A stretch of 46,754 nucleotides of DNA from JBCCTX01 sp039197765 (GCA_039197765.1 JBCCTX010000019.1:1-46754); one strand, 5' to 3'; shown: positions 7,551 through 18,006, counted from the stretch's first letter. Notes: a model not told the origin generated them from the letters alone. Made by a program: numbers and translations.

Positions 7551-9368
7551 TCAATACTTGATAAGGCGTTGGGTATAGCGTCTTCCATTTAGTTCAAGGC
7601 GTAACATATAAACCCCACGGGATAAATGTTCTTGCGCAAGATTTATACGCAGTTGTTTTCCTGAACTTACTAGTAGTTCCTTTCTCTGAATGTAGGCTCC
7701 CCCAAGGGTATAGAGGCTCCAGGTCAATTTTCCTTGTTCTTGTGTTTCTACCCTCAGGGATATACCCTGATCAAAGGGATTGGGGTATATTCGAATGAGC
7801 CTTTCCTCTGTTAGTATCTCATCTTCTAAAAGGGTCAGTATACCTTCTTCCCTCGGTTCTCCCAAGCCTTCTGTTAAGGTAATTTTTTGGTTAGGCAGAA
7901 TTGCGTAATAGATTTCCTGGAGCCCACTCGGCCAGTGTACAGCAAGGCTATCAACTATGCCTGTACTTCCCAAGCCCACATGAAGCGGTTTTACACTTTG
8001 GGACATAATACCCGACCCGTGATGAAACCGTTTAAAAAGTCTATCGCCTACCCAGACAGATAAGACCGCACCGAATCCATTCCGATTGGATTCCGTTCCT
8101 TCCAATTCTACCTGAAGCCAGTTTCTACCACTTGTACCTATATTTTCATACAAATCGGGAGCATCATTGGTATTGGAAACCAAAATATCCAGGTCTCCAT
8201 CATTGTCATAATCAAAGACCTCGGTACTCATCCCATGTGCGGGTCCATCAGTCGAAGACTGCCTGGACCAATCCACAAATCCTGAGTGTCCTTCTGCATA
8301 AAGATTTTTGTAAAACTTATTGTCGCTGTCAAACCCAGGCCAGCCATTCACCAGGTATAGGTCTTCATCTCCATCATGGTCTGCATCAAAAAAACGAGTC
8401 CCCCAAGCCCAATGGCCTACTTCTACGCGGTTGGCCTCGGCCCTATTTACATAGGCTCCTGTATGAGTTCCCATAAATAGGGGATTAGGTACGAACTCTG
8501 AAATATTGGTAATGTACATATCAAAATAGCCATCGCTATCACAATCTCCAATCGTTGCTCCCATCGCATCGCCTGGATTTACCAAGCCATAGGCTTGGGT
8601 CTTTTCTTCAAAGTACTGTCCCCGTATACTTTCGTAAAATGTACTCTGCCCGTAGTCGTTCAATACGAGTAAATCCAACCAACCGTCATGATTGACATCT
8701 ATGGGTACGCTCGACCAAGTAGCGCCTTTGTCTCCTAAACCCGTGGAGTCCGTCACGTCTTCAAAGGTGCCATTTCCTTCATTTCGGTACAGGCGGTTGG
8801 CTTTTCGGCCATCACTAATATATAGGTCGAGGTGTCCGTCCTTGTTATAGTCCCACCAGAGCGAACTGTTATTCACACATTCCCCACATATAGGGGTCAA
8901 ATTTGACGTAGCGGATACCTCCCTGAATTTCCCATTACCCAAGTTTTGGTACAATTCTATGCGCCCAATATGTGTCAGACATAGGTCGGGATATCCATCG
9001 TTGTTAAAGTCTCCCCAACTGGCCCCCATCTTGTTGTCCAGACCTTCACTTCTCCGGTGTTGATTGGCAAATCCCGCTTCTAGGGTTACGTCTTCAAAAC
9101 GCCCATTTCCATAATTCTTTAGCAATCGACTCCACGTTTGGGGAGAGGAAGGGTCAAAAGAATCATATGCCACGATAAACACATCGAGGTTTCCATCTAA
9201 ATCGTAATCAGCCACTGCATTCCCATAGTTATGCTTCATTTGTTGGAGGTCGCGCACTTCCTGCAAACGAAAGGACTGTGCACCGAGGGAAAGGGAGAGG
9301 CCTATTAAGCCCCCTACTAGAGTCATCTTCCGCCATATGAAGGTTCGTTCTTCCATGAAAATCGACAT
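7551..9368 (-). CDS. VCBS/FG-GAP repeat, ASPIC/UnbV (CRTAC1-like) protein with T9SS sorting domain
   Basis: A 605-residue secreted beta-propeller-like protein. Its ATG at 9368 directly follows the stop of the upstream VCBS gene; an internal ATG at residue 15 (MTLVGGLIGLSLSLGAQ) gives a cleaner signal peptide and may be the true start. Residues 35-410 carry repeated calcium-loop motifs such as DYDLDGNLDVFIV, DFNNDGYPDLCLT and DYNKDGHLDLYIS. Residues about 418-496 are an ASPIC/UnbV domain (NWLQVELEGTESNRNGFGAV). Residues 525-605 begin IYPNPFDQGISL and end in a basic KY tail, a type A C-terminal sorting domain for type IX secretion. It is probably displayed or released at the cell surface, where it could bind glycan; no enzymatic motif is visible. 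Confidence 0.88.
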   Translation of the reverse strand: MSIFMEERTFIWRKMTLVGGLIGLSLSLGAQSFRLQEVRDLQQMKHNYGNAVADYDLDGNLDVFIVAYDSFDPSSPQTWSRLLKNYGNGRFEDVTLEAGFANQHRRSEGLDNKMGASWGDFNNDGYPDLCLTHIGRIELYQNLGNGKFREVSATSNLTPICGECVNNSSLWWDYNKDGHLDLYISDGRKANRLYRNEGNGTFEDVTDSTGLGDKGATWSSVPIDVNHDGWLDLLVLNDYGQSTFYESIRGQYFEEKTQAYGLVNPGDAMGATIGDCDSDGYFDMYITNISEFVPNPLFMGTHTGAYVNRAEANRVEVGHWAWGTRFFDADHDGDEDLYLVNGWPGFDSDNKFYKNLYAEGHSGFVDWSRQSSTDGPAHGMSTEVFDYDNDGDLDILVSNTNDAPDLYENIGTSGRNWLQVELEGTESNRNGFGAVLSVWVGDRLFKRFHHGSGIMSQSVKPLHVGLGSTGIVDSLAVHWPSGLQEIYYAILPNQKITLTEGLGEPREEGILTLLEDEILTEERLIRIYPNPFDQGISLRVETQEQGKLTWSLYTLGGAYIQRKELLVSSGKQLRINLAQEHLSRGVYMLRLELNGRRYTQRLIKY

Positions 9369-12300
9369 TCAATTGGGAGTAACAATACCCCATACCTGTA
9401 AAGCGTTTTTGTTATTGGCAACTATCAGGGCATAGGAACCATTGGCTAGCTTAATCTTTGCCAGGTCCTTCACATTTTGCGTCGCCATAAACCCTGATTT
9501 ACGAGGTGAAATGGGATCAAAATTGCCCGTACCATCCCCAATCATCAACAGCCCTGAACCTCCATCGTAGCGGATAGTTTCGGTTTCACTTCCAAAAAAG
9601 TTACCGGCAAGTATGAGGTCCAAAGTTCCATCTTCATTGAAATCCATGAATTCTGCACCCGTTACGGGGCTCATTTGGGCCCATAAGGGAAGGGGTTTTA
9701 GGGTAAACATTCCCGCCCCTTCATTTACCAACAGGCAGTTCCGGAATTCTTTGGCTTCCATTTTTAGGGATTGATTGAGGTGGGAAAGGGTGTATATTTC
9801 CTCAAGCGTAGCGGAGGCAAAGCTTGCATAAGATTCAAATTTTTCTGCTACAAAAGGCATCTGTTGGGAAGTACATTCCCTTCCTCTAACGGGATAAAAG
9901 GTGTCATTCTCCTTTTTACTCAGCACAATGTCTCCCGTACCATTTTCATCAAAATCGTTAAAGTAAAGCGTTAGTGGCTTATCCAGGGTGGGGTGATATT
10001 TGTTGTTCTGCCCGATATTACCCACTAAGTAATCTGGATCTCCATCCCTGTCTATATCCCCCTCAGCAATCTGGAACCACCACCCCTCTGTATTTTCTAC
10101 ACCCATTCCCACTTCACTTTCAGAAAAGCTTCCCCCCTCATTTTCCAAAAACCTTATTCCCATCCATTCCCCTACGATCATAAGGTCAGGATCTAAATCC
10201 CCGTCAAAATCCGTAAATAAAAGATCTGTAACCATCCCTATTTCCTGGAAATCTTGTGCACGATCCAGGGTTACGTCCTTGAAACGCCCTTTATCGTTTT
10301 CTAAGAGGTAACTTTGAGGGGCTCGAGGATAGGCCCCAGGCACTACCCTTCCTCCAACGGCAAGATCCAAATCCCCGTCCTTGTCATAATCTGCTGCATC
10401 GACGCTGAGGCCACTGGAAGAGATTGGAGGTAAGGCAGCATTCAATCGTTGAAAGTTCCCTATCCCGTCATTTGCATAGAGTCGATCTTGGTAATTTTCT
10501 ACACGGTCAAATTCATTACTTCCACTTACTACGTACAGGTCTAGGTCGCCGTCGTTATCTGCGTCGAAAAACAGGGACTTTTGGTCTTCAAACTGTTTGT
10601 CCTGAATCCATGTCATGGAAGAATTAGCGGTAAAACTGCCTGTAGAACTTTGGAGATATAAAGCCCCAGGAAATCCAGCTGCTCCCCCTACATAAAAATC
10701 TTCGTACCCGTTGTTGTCGACATCGGCAACAGATACGAAAGGCCCATTTTCCGATAATTTGTGTGGAAGCAGAAGTTCTTGCTGGAAATCATTGTAAACG
10801 GCTTCCTCGTGTAAGTGCTGTAGGCCTAAAAGCGCTGTTATATCCTCAACCCATGGCTGCTCTAAGGAGTTTCCGTTCTGTCCAGGGACTACGGCATCTG
10901 AATAATCTACTGTTACTAGGGTATTGACTGCTACTCCTTTCACTATACTCTGTTTTCCATCTGGCCAGTTTATGGTCAGGCGATCAATTTCTTTTTCCTT
11001 ACCCAGGCCAAAGTGTAGTTTGTATTCGGATGAGGATAGATAGCCTCTCGCGACAAAGGCGTCTTGTCGCTGGATCTGGCCCTTGTAGGCAATCTCGAGA
11101 GAGGCCCCTATACCATTCCTATTGGTTTTACTGCCCCTAAGTTCAACCTGTAAGTAGTTGTTTTGGGAAGTTGATTCAGATAGATTTTCGTAGATGGCAC
11201 TAGGCTCGTTCAGGTTATTGGTTACCAAATCCAAGTCTCCGTCCAGGTCAAGGTCCGCATAAGCAGCACCATTGGAATTGGTAGCTTCTGTTATTCCCCA
11301 CGCTTCACTCACATCTTCAAAGGAGAGGTCTCCTGAATTTCTGAAGAAGAAATTCCTGACCTTAGTCTGGGGAATATCGGCAAGCAAGTCTTCAAAGTAT
11401 TGGGTATTATCTGTGGTATCATCGTAGGCGACCTTCTTTATTTGGAAGTCATTGTCAATGATGTCGCGATAAATTCCGTTTGAGACGAATATGTCTTTGA
11501 ATCCATCATTGTCTAGGTCAATTAACAGAGGCGCCCAACTCCAGTCGGTTTTATCTACACCCGCTAGCTGAGCAATATCGGTGAAGGGGACTTGGCTGCC
11601 TAAATTAAGGTGAAGTGTATTAGAAGAATAGGGATAGTGGTATCCCCTTTGGATGATGGTCTGAAAATTCTCCGTACTCATGGACCCCATATTTTGCTTG
11701 GATCGGGCATGGCTTCTCATAGCCATATCGAGTACGTATAGGTCATTGAGTCCATCGTTGTTGATATCGGCATAATCGCTTCCCATGGAGTAGAAAGAAA
11801 TATGCCGGAAATACTCTGGTAAGCGATCGGAGAAAGTTCCATCCCCGTTATTGATGTATAAAAAATCGGGCTTAATGAAATCATTGGCTACATATAGGTC
11901 GGGTAATCGATCGCCGTTGAAGTCCCCAATAGAAGCACTTAGCCCCCAGGCCCTATTCAATATGCCTGCTTCCTGGGTTATATCTGAAAAGTGGTTGCTG
12001 CCATCGTTTTCATACAATTTATCTGAGTATTCATACAGGAACCCTACCTGCTCCTGTTCTTCGGTCATGATAATATTTTTGTTGTTCCAATCAATGGGGT
12101 GGTTCACTAAATACATATCCAGATCTCCATCTACATCATAGTCAAAAAAATAGGATTGTGTTGAAAAGGAAGGATCGTCTAGGCCGTATTCAGCTGCTTT
12201 TTCTTCAAATTGTAGATCGCCTGTATTGATCAGTAATTCATTGGTTCGATACCTCCCTGCATTATTTCCCGACTTACATATGTATATATCCAGGAACCCA

Positions 12301-12701
12301 TCCTGGTTGATATCTATAAAGTTTACCCCAGCAGTGATGCCATGATATCCTCCTGCATTGGCGGATGCCGTGATGTCTTGAAATTCCAGATTTCCTTTAT
12401 TCAGGTAGAGTTTATTTTGTTTGGTAGCCGAGGCTAGGTATATATCCGGAAGGCCATCATTATTGATGTCTCCTATGGAGACACCGCATCCATTGTAGTA
12501 GTAGAGATACTCTAGTACATTAATCCGGCTATTTTCGGTGAGATTATTGGCAAAAGACACCTGTGATTTTGCTGAGGGAACGACTTGAAACATGGGTTGA
12601 TTCTGGGGAATTACCCGTTGCTCTTCTGTCTTACACGCACATATAACGAGTAAGAGGAAGAGATAAGGTACAGGTATCTGGATGTACATATTGGAACCCA
12701 T
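9369..12701 (-). CDS. Large VCBS/FG-GAP repeat protein with ASPIC/UnbV domain, probable surface lipoprotein
   Basis: 1110 residues; start ATG at 12701, with an alternative at residue 5. The leader PVPYLFLLLVICAC followed by Lys suggests a lipoprotein, though Cys at -2 is atypical for a lipobox. Residues 60-510 are the first propeller block with D-x-N-x-D-G loops (DINNDGLPDIYLA, DYDVDGDLDMYLV). An ASPIC/UnbV domain lies at about 515-600 (NYLQVELRGSKTNRNGIGA). A second propeller block fills 630-1110. It is about twice the size of its neighbour, which shares the propeller-ASPIC order. Homologues are often encoded just after SusD in Bacteroidota PULs, so a role as a surface glycan-binding protein is inferred. 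The stop TGA is immediately followed by the next gene's ATG, suggesting translational coupling. Confidence 0.87.
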   Translation of the reverse strand: MGSNMYIQIPVPYLFLLLVICACKTEEQRVIPQNQPMFQVVPSAKSQVSFANNLTENSRINVLEYLYYYNGCGVSIGDINNDGLPDIYLASATKQNKLYLNKGNLEFQDITASANAGGYHGITAGVNFIDINQDGFLDIYICKSGNNAGRYRTNELLINTGDLQFEEKAAEYGLDDPSFSTQSYFFDYDVDGDLDMYLVNHPIDWNNKNIIMTEEQEQVGFLYEYSDKLYENDGSNHFSDITQEAGILNRAWGLSASIGDFNGDRLPDLYVANDFIKPDFLYINNGDGTFSDRLPEYFRHISFYSMGSDYADINNDGLNDLYVLDMAMRSHARSKQNMGSMSTENFQTIIQRGYHYPYSSNTLHLNLGSQVPFTDIAQLAGVDKTDWSWAPLLIDLDNDGFKDIFVSNGIYRDIIDNDFQIKKVAYDDTTDNTQYFEDLLADIPQTKVRNFFFRNSGDLSFEDVSEAWGITEATNSNGAAYADLDLDGDLDLVTNNLNEPSAIYENLSESTSQNNYLQVELRGSKTNRNGIGASLEIAYKGQIQRQDAFVARGYLSSSEYKLHFGLGKEKEIDRLTINWPDGKQSIVKGVAVNTLVTVDYSDAVVPGQNGNSLEQPWVEDITALLGLQHLHEEAVYNDFQQELLLPHKLSENGPFVSVADVDNNGYEDFYVGGAAGFPGALYLQSSTGSFTANSSMTWIQDKQFEDQKSLFFDADNDGDLDLYVVSGSNEFDRVENYQDRLYANDGIGNFQRLNAALPPISSSGLSVDAADYDKDGDLDLAVGGRVVPGAYPRAPQSYLLENDKGRFKDVTLDRAQDFQEIGMVTDLLFTDFDGDLDPDLMIVGEWMGIRFLENEGGSFSESEVGMGVENTEGWWFQIAEGDIDRDGDPDYLVGNIGQNNKYHPTLDKPLTLYFNDFDENGTGDIVLSKKENDTFYPVRGRECTSQQMPFVAEKFESYASFASATLEEIYTLSHLNQSLKMEAKEFRNCLLVNEGAGMFTLKPLPLWAQMSPVTGAEFMDFNEDGTLDLILAGNFFGSETETIRYDGGSGLLMIGDGTGNFDPISPRKSGFMATQNVKDLAKIKLANGSYALIVANNKNALQVWGIVTPN

Positions 12702-12731
12702 TGTAATTGGTTTACCATCAGAAAAGGGGAA

Positions 12732-12768
12732 ACAGGGGAAGAGGAATTTAAATCCCCATTCACCCTGT
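12732..12768 (-). other. Inverted repeat between susD-like and VCBS genes
   Basis: ACAGGG (12732-12737) and CCCTGT (12763-12768) form a 6-bp perfect stem around a loop that itself contains a partly paired GGGG/CCCC element. It lies in the 152-base gap after the SusD stop. On the minus strand the stem is followed by a pyrimidine-rich stretch (12719-12731) but not a clean T-run. It may be an intra-operon attenuator or a 3'-end stabiliser that sets SusCD apart from downstream genes. Confidence 0.3.
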
Positions 12769-12853
12769 ATTCCTCTATAAACTACTACTCGTCTTCTCTG
12801 TAATTTTTTTCAATTAAGTTCGTCATTCTTAATTAAGGATCACATTTTTTGAC

Positions 12854-14611
12854 TTAACTCCCTCCATTGGAGGGATTTTGAAGGAGAACTCCTCCCTGTA
12901 AGTCAATTTGATTTTGAGGAATAGGTGCATAGTCATCTTGCTCAGGGTCATATTGTGCCCCCACCATCCAGGCCCTTACGCCTGCTTCTGCCTGTAAATA
13001 GGCATTGAGCTCTTCTCCATCTGCTCCCCAGCGTACTAGGTCAAAAAACCGCATACCTTCCAAGGCAAATTCGAGTCGCATTTCGTGGCGTACAGCTCTT
13101 CTTGCATAGTCTTGGTCAGGAAATGACGGGTAGGGTTCAATCAAGTAATTAGCTGCGGGCTGTGTCATATCGATTTCGATTTCACTTTCGTCCACGATGG
13201 AGCCGAAGTTGGTTGTAGCTACTTGTCCCATAACGACTTCATTGGCAGCTCTTGCTCTGATTTGGTTTACCAAGTCCAATGCAGTAGCCAGGTCTCCCTC
13301 TTCAGCCGCTACTTCAGCCCTCCAGAGGAGGACATGTCCTAACCTAAACAGATTAAAGTTGTCCCCATTAATTCCCGGTGCCCAGTGTGGAGAACTAGAC
13401 CGAATGGTCGCCTCATTTCTCTGCCAGAACTGGATCTTCTTATTGAGGAAAGGCCCCATCTCGTCTGGTCTTTGCGTCCAGTTACTGCCCTGGTACACTC
13501 CCCAGTCCAAATAGGGAACCCCTCTTCTGCCTATGGTCCAGTCTACGCGAGGATCTAATGGGTAAGCAGGAGGGGTGTAGTCCTGATCGAAGGTTATTCC
13601 CTGGTCGTGTAAATCTAAGTTATCGCGGAAGGAATTTAATAAAGGGAGGCCATTTTCATCGACTTTGAAGGCATTGAACAGGTCGAAAGATGGTCGCTGG
13701 TAATCACAGCAGAATCCCAATACCCTAGGAAAGGCTACTTGGTGGTCCAAGCCTGAATTCCATTTTCCTGCCCCATCATTTACCGAATACTGAATTTCAA
13801 ATATACTTTCGGCATTATTTTGAAATTCCTCACTATGGTTGTCATAAAAGTTGGGCATCAGCGTGAAGGGACCACTGTTGATGATATCATCCAGTAACAC
13901 CTTAGCCTCGGCATACTCGTTTTGGAACAAATGAACCCTGGCGAGGAAGGCTTTGACAGCCCAACGTGAAGCTCTTCCTATTTCTGTGGGCGTTTCCTCC
14001 ATACCATTGTCTATGCCCCACCTCAGGTCCGCTTCAATATCATCCCATATTTCGCGGTCATTTACTACTGTCACAGGATCTACAGCTTCGGTTATGTAAG
14101 GAACCCTTTCCCAAATGATTCTCGCATTGAAGTGATACCAAGCACGTAAAAATCGGGCCTCTGACTCAATCTGGGAAGCTGTTTCTGCGGGAATGTCCTC
14201 TGCCTGGCGAAGGATAGATAGTACATCATTGGATCTAGCTACCCCATCATAGAACCCTGTCCATCCCCGCCAAAGCCACTCATTAGTGGGTTCAATTTCA
14301 TAGCGCTCAATTCTGTTTATCGCATCCCAACCCCCCGTTTGATCTCCTCGATACATATCGTCAGAGCGCACATCTCCCCAAATCCAATTGGTTCCTGAAC
14401 TCGCTCCCCTTTGTCCAAAGCCGCCTTGGCTCTCAAACCCATCGAGCAATGAATAGGCTCCGATTAGCACCGCATTAAGTCCTTCTACCTCTTGCAGTAC
14501 AGCGGGATTGAGTTGGCCAATAGGTTCTTGTTCCAAGAAATCCTCACTGCACGAGCTAGCTGCGAGGCACACTATTATAGCTAAGCTGAATATGTTAAAT
14601 GATCTTTTCAT
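12854..14611 (-). CDS. susD-like: SusD/RagB family outer-membrane glycan-binding lipoprotein
   Basis: A 585-residue SusD homologue. The leader ends LAASSCSEDFLEQEP, with lipid-attachment Cys21 and the family-typical acidic/aromatic start after it. The TPR-rich N-terminal half (RSNDVLSILRQAEDI, RWAVKAFLARVHLFQNEYA) and C-terminal RHEMRLEFALEGMRFFDLVRWG near 515 are diagnostic for RagB/SusD. It caps the SusC channel outside the cell and binds oligosaccharide before import. It follows susC by 46 bases, the standard paired arrangement. The exact ligand cannot be read from sequence. Confidence 0.96.
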   Translation of the reverse strand: MKRSFNIFSLAIIVCLAASSCSEDFLEQEPIGQLNPAVLQEVEGLNAVLIGAYSLLDGFESQGGFGQRGASSGTNWIWGDVRSDDMYRGDQTGGWDAINRIERYEIEPTNEWLWRGWTGFYDGVARSNDVLSILRQAEDIPAETASQIESEARFLRAWYHFNARIIWERVPYITEAVDPVTVVNDREIWDDIEADLRWGIDNGMEETPTEIGRASRWAVKAFLARVHLFQNEYAEAKVLLDDIINSGPFTLMPNFYDNHSEEFQNNAESIFEIQYSVNDGAGKWNSGLDHQVAFPRVLGFCCDYQRPSFDLFNAFKVDENGLPLLNSFRDNLDLHDQGITFDQDYTPPAYPLDPRVDWTIGRRGVPYLDWGVYQGSNWTQRPDEMGPFLNKKIQFWQRNEATIRSSSPHWAPGINGDNFNLFRLGHVLLWRAEVAAEEGDLATALDLVNQIRARAANEVVMGQVATTNFGSIVDESEIEIDMTQPAANYLIEPYPSFPDQDYARRAVRHEMRLEFALEGMRFFDLVRWGADGEELNAYLQAEAGVRAWMVGAQYDPEQDDYAPIPQNQIDLQGGVLLQNPSNGGS

Positions 14612-14657
14612 TTTTTATCAATCTTTCAATTGTTGTAAACAAATAATCTATTCTGAA

Positions 14658-17600
14658 TTAAAATGAGACATTAAGCCCACCTAAAAACTGCTGAGAAATA
14701 GGCCATGCACCAATGTCAATTCCACGGTTGAGTTCTGCTCTCCCCAGGTTATCTGGATCCCAGTTGTTGGGTAATTCTGGATCTAGACCTGTGTAGTTGG
14801 TGATCGTAAATAGGTTGGTACCCATTACATAGAATCGCAGAGAGGCAAGTCCTAATTTCTGGAGGGTAGCCTGAGGCACATTGAATCCCAGTTGCAAGTT
14901 TTGGAGCCGCAAGTAGGATCCATCTTCAATAACATCGCTTATGACATTCTGCTCAAAGGCCGTGGAAGTATAAGCTCTGGGCAAGGTAGCATTGGCGTTA
15001 TCATCCAAGAAGGGGCTTCCCCATGATTCCATCAAGCGTCTTTCTGATTTAGGTCCATCAAACAGGCCGTAGTGCCTGAAACGCGCCAGGTAATTGGCAA
15101 TATCGTGCCCTACACTGGCATAGAAAGTTGCCGCTAGGTCAAAGCCTTTGTAAGCTACGCTTGCTCGGAGTCCACTGGTAAAATCTGGATGCGGATTTCC
15201 TAGATAGGTACGGTCATCGGGCGTAATTACCCCATCTCCGTTAATATCCCGAACGATGAGATTTCCTGGTCGGTTGTAGGTGCCATTTGTAGGATGTGCC
15301 TCTGCCTCTGCCTGCGTTTGAAAAATTCCATCAATGACATATCCATAAAACTCAGGAAATGACCTTCCGGCTTCTGTTTGAGTATAAGTAGCCCCGCGCA
15401 AACTAGAGCCCAACAATACTTCCTCCTCGTTGTTGGAGAGTTTTGTTACCGTATTCTGGTATTGGGAAAATGTCAACGCAATATTGTAGGTCAAATCTCC
15501 TCCAATAGCTGAGGAGCCATAGTCAAGGGTAATATCAACCCCTTGATTTTCCATGTCGCCAATATTTACCGAAGGAACCCCTGCCCTACCGACTACCGCC
15601 GGAATTTGCACCTGGAATAACATATCCTCTGTGTTCTTTTGCCACACATCAACACTTAAGTCCAAAGAGTTGAACAAGGTAGCATCTACGGCTATATTGG
15701 TAGTGGTGGTTGTCTCCCACCTCGCGTCTGGGTTTCCGTAGTTAGAAGATTGAAAGCCTTGGGCGATATTACCATCGCTCCCATCAATGGCATAAAAGGA
15801 AGAACCTAAATCCTGAGAAAATAGGGTAAATTGGTTATTTACATTTGAGGTCCTGTCATTACCAGACTGTCCCCAACCCCCTCTTATTTTCAAGAAATTT
15901 AGCCATCCTGAAGTTCCCGCCATAAAGTTTTCATCACTGATTTTCCATCCAACCGATACCGCTGGGAAGACCCCATATCTATTGTCCTCTACAAATATGG
16001 AAGACCCATCGCGACGAACGGTCGCATCTACGAGATATTTACCTGCGAAATCGTAGTACACTCGCCCAAATATTGAGGAGGTAGAACTTTCTCCTCTTGA
16101 TCCACTGTTCAATTGATCTCCTTCCCCTGCATTCAGAACCAGGTAATTGATATCTGTGGAGAAAAATCCTCCCCGGGAAGCATTGTTGAAGTCAAAGGTA
16201 TTTTGCCTAGCTTCTATACCCAATAGCACATCCAGGTTATGGACTTCTGAGAAACTCGTCTGATAGTTTATCGTATTGGACCAGTTCCAACTGAGATTCG
16301 TTGCATTGCTATTGTTCAATACCGTCTCCCGATTTCCATTCCGAGATTCGAACTGGGGAAGTTGAATATTCGTGCCTTTATTATTCCTCAAGTTATACCC
16401 AAACAGGGTTTTGATTGCTAGGCCTGCAATGGGTTTAAGGGTACCATAAAAATTCCCACTTAGGGTTACTTCTCGGTTGAAGTTATCCTGTTGTCGTTCT
16501 AGTAAGGCTACTTGGTTCTGGAAGTTTTGCGTCCCTCCTACTATGTCTCCAGCCCAGTTTCCTCCCTCATCCAGAAGTGGTACTAAGGGGCTAGCTTCCA
16601 TCATGTTTTTCAATAAACCGCGAGAGTTATTGCCTCTATATCCACGAAACTTTTCAAAGGTCCCTCCCAAGCGTTGGCCAACCGTAAGCCAATCCGTAAC
16701 ATCTGCATCGATGTTGGATCTAATGGCATATCGGTCATAGCCTGACTCCTTGAACTGTGCCTCTTCGGTATAATAGTTGGCGTGAAAGCCATAGCGAGTT
16801 GAGTTACCTCCTCCTATCACAGAAACATTGTAGTCCTGAATGAGACCGGGTTGGTACACTTCCTCCAACCAATCTGTCCCTTCCTTATTCATTCGCGTAA
16901 TAGGGTAATTCTGCTGATCGTAGAGCGATAGGTCTGTTCCAGGATCCCCTTCATTGGCTCCATTGGGAAAGAGGAAATCGTTGAGAACTACCTGGGGTTC
17001 CGTATTGCTCGGGAATACAAAGTGGGGATGTGTAGGCGTGAACACTGCATTGGGATCCGCATTGGGATCTTCCTGCGCCAATTGAAAATCATTGAACTGT
17101 TGGAGCCAAATCATCTGCCCAATTTTTTCGGGGTCTGTGATGATGTCGAACTTTGCATTGGGTGCATAGCCTCCCATTCGGACACTTACTTGAATTTCTG
17201 GCTTCTGATTGGCTCGACCTGTTTTGGTGGTGACAAGAATTACCCCATTGGACCCTCGTGCTCCATAGATGGCAGTAGCCGATGCATCCTTGAGAACCTG
17301 TATGGATTCAATCTGGTTAGGTGGAGGAATTTCAGCATCAAATACGCCATCAACTACCCAAAGGGGGTTATTGCCATTTATGGTGCCTAATCCTCGTATA
17401 CGAACTTCGGCATTTGCCCCTGGGGTAGCAGTATTCACAACGGTAACTCCCGCTGCTGCACCCTGTAAGGCTTTGGTGACATCCGCAACGGGTTGTTGGT
17501 CTAGGAAGTCTTTATTAACGGTCGTAACAGCGCCAGTCACATCCGCTCTTTGCCTTCTGGAATATCCCACGACTAAGACTTCCTCTAAGCTTTCAGTAGA

Positions 17601-17933
17601 GGGGGAAAGGGTAATATCGATGCGAGATTTCCCATTTACCTCAACTTCCTGCGTTGCGTATCCCAAATAGGAAAATACGAGGGCAGCATCAGCGGGAACA
17701 GACAGGGAATATGTACCATCTGAACTACTGAAGGCACCTTGTCGTGTACCTTTTATCACAATGGTAGCACCTCCTAGTGCATTCCCGTCTTCATCGGTTA
17801 TGGCCCCCTCTACTCGTGTAGACTGAGCCATTGTAGGATGTGTAGCAGCCAACCCCGATGCGAAGCACAAGAGGAAGGCCAAGTGTTTCCATTTTCTAAA
17901 TAGAAAATCAAGACGATTTGTAATGTTCATCAT
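14658..17933 (-). CDS. susC-like: SusC/RagA family TonB-dependent outer-membrane transporter
   Basis: 1091 residues. The signal peptide ends near PTMAQS. A CarboxypepD_reg-like domain spans 40-110 (VEGAITDEDGNALGGATIVI). The TonB box EEVLVVGYS is at about 117-125, followed by the plug (DVTKALQGAAAGVTV, RIRGLGTINGNNPLWVVDGV, DASATAIYGARGSNGVILV). The remainder is a 22-strand barrel typical of the family, ending in hydrophobic QFLGGLNVSF. No N-terminal STN (secretin/TonB short N-terminal) signalling domain is present, so it is not an obvious partner of an anti-sigma factor. It imports oligosaccharides across the outer membrane with the SusD partner encoded immediately downstream. The upstream gap to the RhaT-like gene is 73 bases, too short for a clearly separate unit. 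Confidence 0.97.
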   Translation of the reverse strand: MMNITNRLDFLFRKWKHLAFLLCFASGLAATHPTMAQSTRVEGAITDEDGNALGGATIVIKGTRQGAFSSSDGTYSLSVPADAALVFSYLGYATQEVEVNGKSRIDITLSPSTESLEEVLVVGYSRRQRADVTGAVTTVNKDFLDQQPVADVTKALQGAAAGVTVVNTATPGANAEVRIRGLGTINGNNPLWVVDGVFDAEIPPPNQIESIQVLKDASATAIYGARGSNGVILVTTKTGRANQKPEIQVSVRMGGYAPNAKFDIITDPEKIGQMIWLQQFNDFQLAQEDPNADPNAVFTPTHPHFVFPSNTEPQVVLNDFLFPNGANEGDPGTDLSLYDQQNYPITRMNKEGTDWLEEVYQPGLIQDYNVSVIGGGNSTRYGFHANYYTEEAQFKESGYDRYAIRSNIDADVTDWLTVGQRLGGTFEKFRGYRGNNSRGLLKNMMEASPLVPLLDEGGNWAGDIVGGTQNFQNQVALLERQQDNFNREVTLSGNFYGTLKPIAGLAIKTLFGYNLRNNKGTNIQLPQFESRNGNRETVLNNSNATNLSWNWSNTINYQTSFSEVHNLDVLLGIEARQNTFDFNNASRGGFFSTDINYLVLNAGEGDQLNSGSRGESSTSSIFGRVYYDFAGKYLVDATVRRDGSSIFVEDNRYGVFPAVSVGWKISDENFMAGTSGWLNFLKIRGGWGQSGNDRTSNVNNQFTLFSQDLGSSFYAIDGSDGNIAQGFQSSNYGNPDARWETTTTTNIAVDATLFNSLDLSVDVWQKNTEDMLFQVQIPAVVGRAGVPSVNIGDMENQGVDITLDYGSSAIGGDLTYNIALTFSQYQNTVTKLSNNEEEVLLGSSLRGATYTQTEAGRSFPEFYGYVIDGIFQTQAEAEAHPTNGTYNRPGNLIVRDINGDGVITPDDRTYLGNPHPDFTSGLRASVAYKGFDLAATFYASVGHDIANYLARFRHYGLFDGPKSERRLMESWGSPFLDDNANATLPRAYTSTAFEQNVISDVIEDGSYLRLQNLQLGFNVPQATLQKLGLASLRFYVMGTNLFTITNYTGLDPELPNNWDPDNLGRAELNRGIDIGAWPISQQFLGGLNVSF

Positions 17934-18006
17934 AAGTAGCGTAGGTTAATTTGTTCATATATAGTTGCGTTTATTCCACGGGTTAACTTCCTATCCCTTG
18001 TAGCTT

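Noticed and set aside
8132..8476. Plus-strand frame rich in His/Tyr within a VCBS gene
   Set aside because: The composition is an antisense artefact of the D-x-D-x-D-G calcium-loop repeats.
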